The notes under the pieces are model-generated. The model had not been told where the DNA came from. It ran no database searches and worked only from the letters and a program-made list of their open reading frames with translations. Both the position numbers and the translations under genes were made by a program. Positions 61,656 through 64,000 of a DNA stretch of 64,000 nt are shown piece after piece. Position 1 is the stretch's first letter. Every line of letters begins with the position of its first letter. Origin of the DNA: Aquirickettsia sp965229725 (GTDB taxonomy: Bacteria; Pseudomonadota; Alphaproteobacteria; Rickettsiales; Midichloriaceae); the NCBI GenBank assembly GCA_965229725.1, contig OZ245923.1, forward strand, positions 186,001 to 250,000. Direction: 5' to 3'.

Positions 61656-64000
61656 GTGTTTAATTACTTGAATTCCCAAACTAACAAAGATTTTGATGCT
61701 ATCAAAATATCTATAGCAAGTCCTGATCAAATTAGATCATGGTCTTATGGGGAAGTTAAAAGGCCGGATACTGTGAATTACAGAACAATCAAACCTGAAA
61801 ACGGCGGATTATTTTGTTCAAGAATTTTTGGACCAGTTAAAGATTATGAATGCCTTTGTGGTAAATATAAAAGAATGAAATACAGAGGGACTGTTTGTGA
61901 AAAATGTGGTGTTGAAGTAACAACATCAAAGGTCAGAAGAGAAAGGATGGGTCATATAGAATTGGCAACTCCAATAGTGCATATTTGGTTTTTAAGATCT
62001 TTGCCATCTAGGATATGCACATTATTAGACATAACTTTGAAAAAAATAGAAAAAGTCTTATATTATGATGCATATATTGTAAATGATCCAGGGATTACTA
62101 ACTTTGAATATGGGCAATTGATATCAGAAGAGGATTATCACAAAGCAATTGAGCATTATGGAGAAGATAGTTTTCAAGCAGGTATCGGTGCTGAAGTTAT
62201 CAAAACTATGCTAAAAAGCATTGATTTAAAAGAAGATAAAGCAAAACTAAGAGTAGAGTTAGCAAAAACAAATTCTGAAACAACCAGAAAAAAGATAGTA
62301 AAAAGACTTAAATTAGTGGAAGATTTTTTAGAATCTGGAAATAAACTTGAATGGATGGTTTTAGAAGTTCTTCCAGTTATACCACCAGATTTAAGACCCT
62401 TAGTTATGCTTGATGGTGGAAGATTTGCAACGTCAGATTTAAATGAACTGTATAGAAGAGTTCTTAATAGAAATAACAGATTAAACAGATTACTTGAACT
62501 CAAAGCCCCAGATATCATTATTCGCAATGAAAAAAGGATGCTTCAGGAATCAGTTGACGCATTATTCGACAACAGCAGAAAGAGCAAAGTCATCAAAGCA
62601 TCAAATAAACGGCCTCTAAAATCACTTGCAGATATGCTTAAAGGTAAGCATGGTAGATTTAGACAAAATCTATTAGGCAAAAGGGTTGATTATTCAGGTA
62701 GATCTGTAATTGTAGTGGGAGCGGACTTAAAGCTTCATCAATGTGGGTTGCCAAAAAGGATGGCTTTAGAATTAATGAAGCCATTTATATATTCTAAGTT
62801 AGAACTTTACGGAATTTCTACAACTATTAAAGCTGCAAAAAAAATAGTTGAGGAGGAAAGGCCTGAAGTTTGGGATATTTTAGATGAGGTTATCAAGGAA
62901 CATCCTATATTCTTAAACCGAGCACCAACTCTTCATAGACTAGGTATACAAGCTTTTGAACCAATCCTAATTGAAGGAAAGGCAATTCAATTGCATCCCT
63001 TAGTTTGTGCTGCATTTAATGCTGACTTTGATGGTGATCAGATGGCTGTTCACGTACCTCTTTCGATAGAAGCACAGTTAGAGGCAAGGGTATTAATGAT
63101 GTCTACTAATAATATATTGGGATCAGCAAATGGAGAACCAATTATTGTTCCAACACAGGATATTGTTTTGGGCATTTATTATTTGTCATTACAATTCGAA
63201 AGCCAAAAAGGAGAAGGCATGTACTTTAGTAATTTAAATGAAGTTGAGCATGCTGTGGATGCAAAAAAATTATCAATTCATGCAAAAATTAAATTTAGAA
63301 TTAAGCTAAATGATCAAAATGGACAACCATCTACAGCGATGGTTGATACTACTCCTGGTAGACTATTTATTGCTGATCTTCTACCTAAGGAATCTCAAAT
63401 TAGCTATGATCACATAAATAAAATCATGACTAAAAAGGAAATTTCTACCTTAATTGATGCTGTTTATAGAAATTGTGGTCAAAAAAGTACTGTAATTTTT
63501 GCAGATCACTTAATGGGTTTAGGGTTTAAATATGCTTGCCAATCGGGGATATCCATAGGAAAAGATGATATTGTCATTCCAGAAAGTAAAGGGACCCATA
63601 TTGCTGATTCCTATAAAAAAATTAGAGAGTACGAGGAGCAATATTCAGATGGATTAATTACATCTGGTGAGAGGTATAATAAAGCGATTGATGAATGGAC
63701 AAGATGTACTGATGTAATTGCATCTGATATGATGAAAAAATTATTTGATCCTAATGACCCAAATAATAAGCACAACTCTTTTGAATCCCTAAATAGTGTA
63801 TATATCATGTCTGATTCAGGAGCTAGAGGTTCACCAGCCCAAATGAGACAATTGGCTGGTATGAGAGGGTTAATGACAAAGCCTTCAGGTGAAATTATCG
63901 AAACCCCAATTACGTCTAACTTTAAAGAAGGGCTAAATGAGTTAGAATACTTTATCTCCACTCATGGTGCAAGAAAAGGTCTGGCAGATACAGCACTTAA
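61656..64000 (+). CDS. rpoC: RNA polymerase beta-prime subunit, 5' part
   Basis: The open frame starts at GTG 61656 (FNYLNSQTNKDFDAIKISIA) after GAGGTAAT and runs off the window, giving about 781 residues of some 1370-1400 expected. The N-terminal zinc-binding region has CLCGKYK and VCEKCGVEV. The Mg-binding motif NADFDGDQ carries Asp457, Asp459 and Asp461. The bridge-helix region near the end (SGARGSPAQMRQLAGMRGLM) is intact. Its start is 32 bases after the rpoB stop. Confidence 0.97.
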   Translation, partial: MFNYLNSQTNKDFDAIKISIASPDQIRSWSYGEVKRPDTVNYRTIKPENGGLFCSRIFGPVKDYECLCGKYKRMKYRGTVCEKCGVEVTTSKVRRERMGHIELATPIVHIWFLRSLPSRICTLLDITLKKIEKVLYYDAYIVNDPGITNFEYGQLISEEDYHKAIEHYGEDSFQAGIGAEVIKTMLKSIDLKEDKAKLRVELAKTNSETTRKKIVKRLKLVEDFLESGNKLEWMVLEVLPVIPPDLRPLVMLDGGRFATSDLNELYRRVLNRNNRLNRLLELKAPDIIIRNEKRMLQESVDALFDNSRKSKVIKASNKRPLKSLADMLKGKHGRFRQNLLGKRVDYSGRSVIVVGADLKLHQCGLPKRMALELMKPFIYSKLELYGISTTIKAAKKIVEEERPEVWDILDEVIKEHPIFLNRAPTLHRLGIQAFEPILIEGKAIQLHPLVCAAFNADFDGDQMAVHVPLSIEAQLEARVLMMSTNNILGSANGEPIIVPTQDIVLGIYYLSLQFESQKGEGMYFSNLNEVEHAVDAKKLSIHAKIKFRIKLNDQNGQPSTAMVDTTPGRLFIADLLPKESQISYDHINKIMTKKEISTLIDAVYRNCGQKSTVIFADHLMGLGFKYACQSGISIGKDDIVIPESKGTHIADSYKKIREYEEQYSDGLITSGERYNKAIDEWTRCTDVIASDMMKKLFDPNDPNNKHNSFESLNSVYIMSDSGARGSPAQMRQLAGMRGLMTKPSGEIIETPITSNFKEGLNELEYFISTHGARKGLADTAL

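Overview
This 64 kb AT-rich window (about one third G+C by eye) looks like the chromosome of an obligate intracellular alphaproteobacterium of the order Rickettsiales. The reasons are the low G+C, single copies of reduced housekeeping operons, a rickettsial-type long isocitrate dehydrogenase, NtrX and PleD regulators, a cytochrome bc1 cytochrome b, an ankyrin-repeat effector candidate, and repeat-rich surface or secreted proteins. Genus cannot be fixed from sequence reading alone. The retained str-tuf-S10 continuity, the pyruvate phosphate dikinase and DprA fit a Midichloriaceae-like or other early-branching lineage as well as Rickettsiaceae.

Region 1-12 kb is mostly on the minus strand: a gene remnant, recN, a small repeat protein, def (plus), a tight smr-hemD-miaA cluster, nadK (plus), an unrecognised 304-residue coiled-coil protein, rluB, pal, and a tsaB-icd-dprA cluster. 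Region 12.1-18.2 kb is a plus-strand series recA-ppdK-lepB-rnc-era with overlapping or near-abutting genes. Region 18.2-20.7 kb is accessory: a 251-bp element with 15-bp terminal inverted repeats (MITE-like), then a minus-strand two-gene unit of an outer-membrane beta-barrel protein and a coiled-coil protein with seven 63-bp repeats. Region 20.7-26.6 kb has a degenerate NtrX-type regulator, a DedA protein, a TPR-type membrane protein, a SnoaL-like protein and two transporters.

Region 26.6-41.7 kb is the translation core on the plus strand: rpsL-rpsG-fusA-tuf, then the S10 and spc ribosomal clusters to secY and adk (rpmD absent). The tuf gene has third-codon-position use quite unlike its neighbours. 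The usual continuation (rpsM-rpsK-rpoA-rplQ) is missing. Instead the cluster ends in a truncated second copy of the MITE-like element abutting a decaying IS3-family insertion sequence and a second transposase fossil.

Region 43.3-54.2 kb is on the minus strand: an ankyrin-repeat protein, a YbiT-like ABC-F ATPase, htpG, pleD, der, an AhpD-like protein and a solitary cytochrome b gene. Region 54.2-64 kb carries a gene remnant, then the plus-strand secE-nusG-rplKAJL-rpoB-rpoC operon, with rpoC running off the end. No tRNA, rRNA or CRISPR array was seen.

The most interesting material is the repeat-bearing surface/coiled-coil pair, the ankyrin protein with an unrecognised N-terminus, the MITE/IS junction that coincides with the broken ribosomal operon, the aberrant tuf gene, and an NtrX whose sigma-54-contact and Walker B motifs have decayed.
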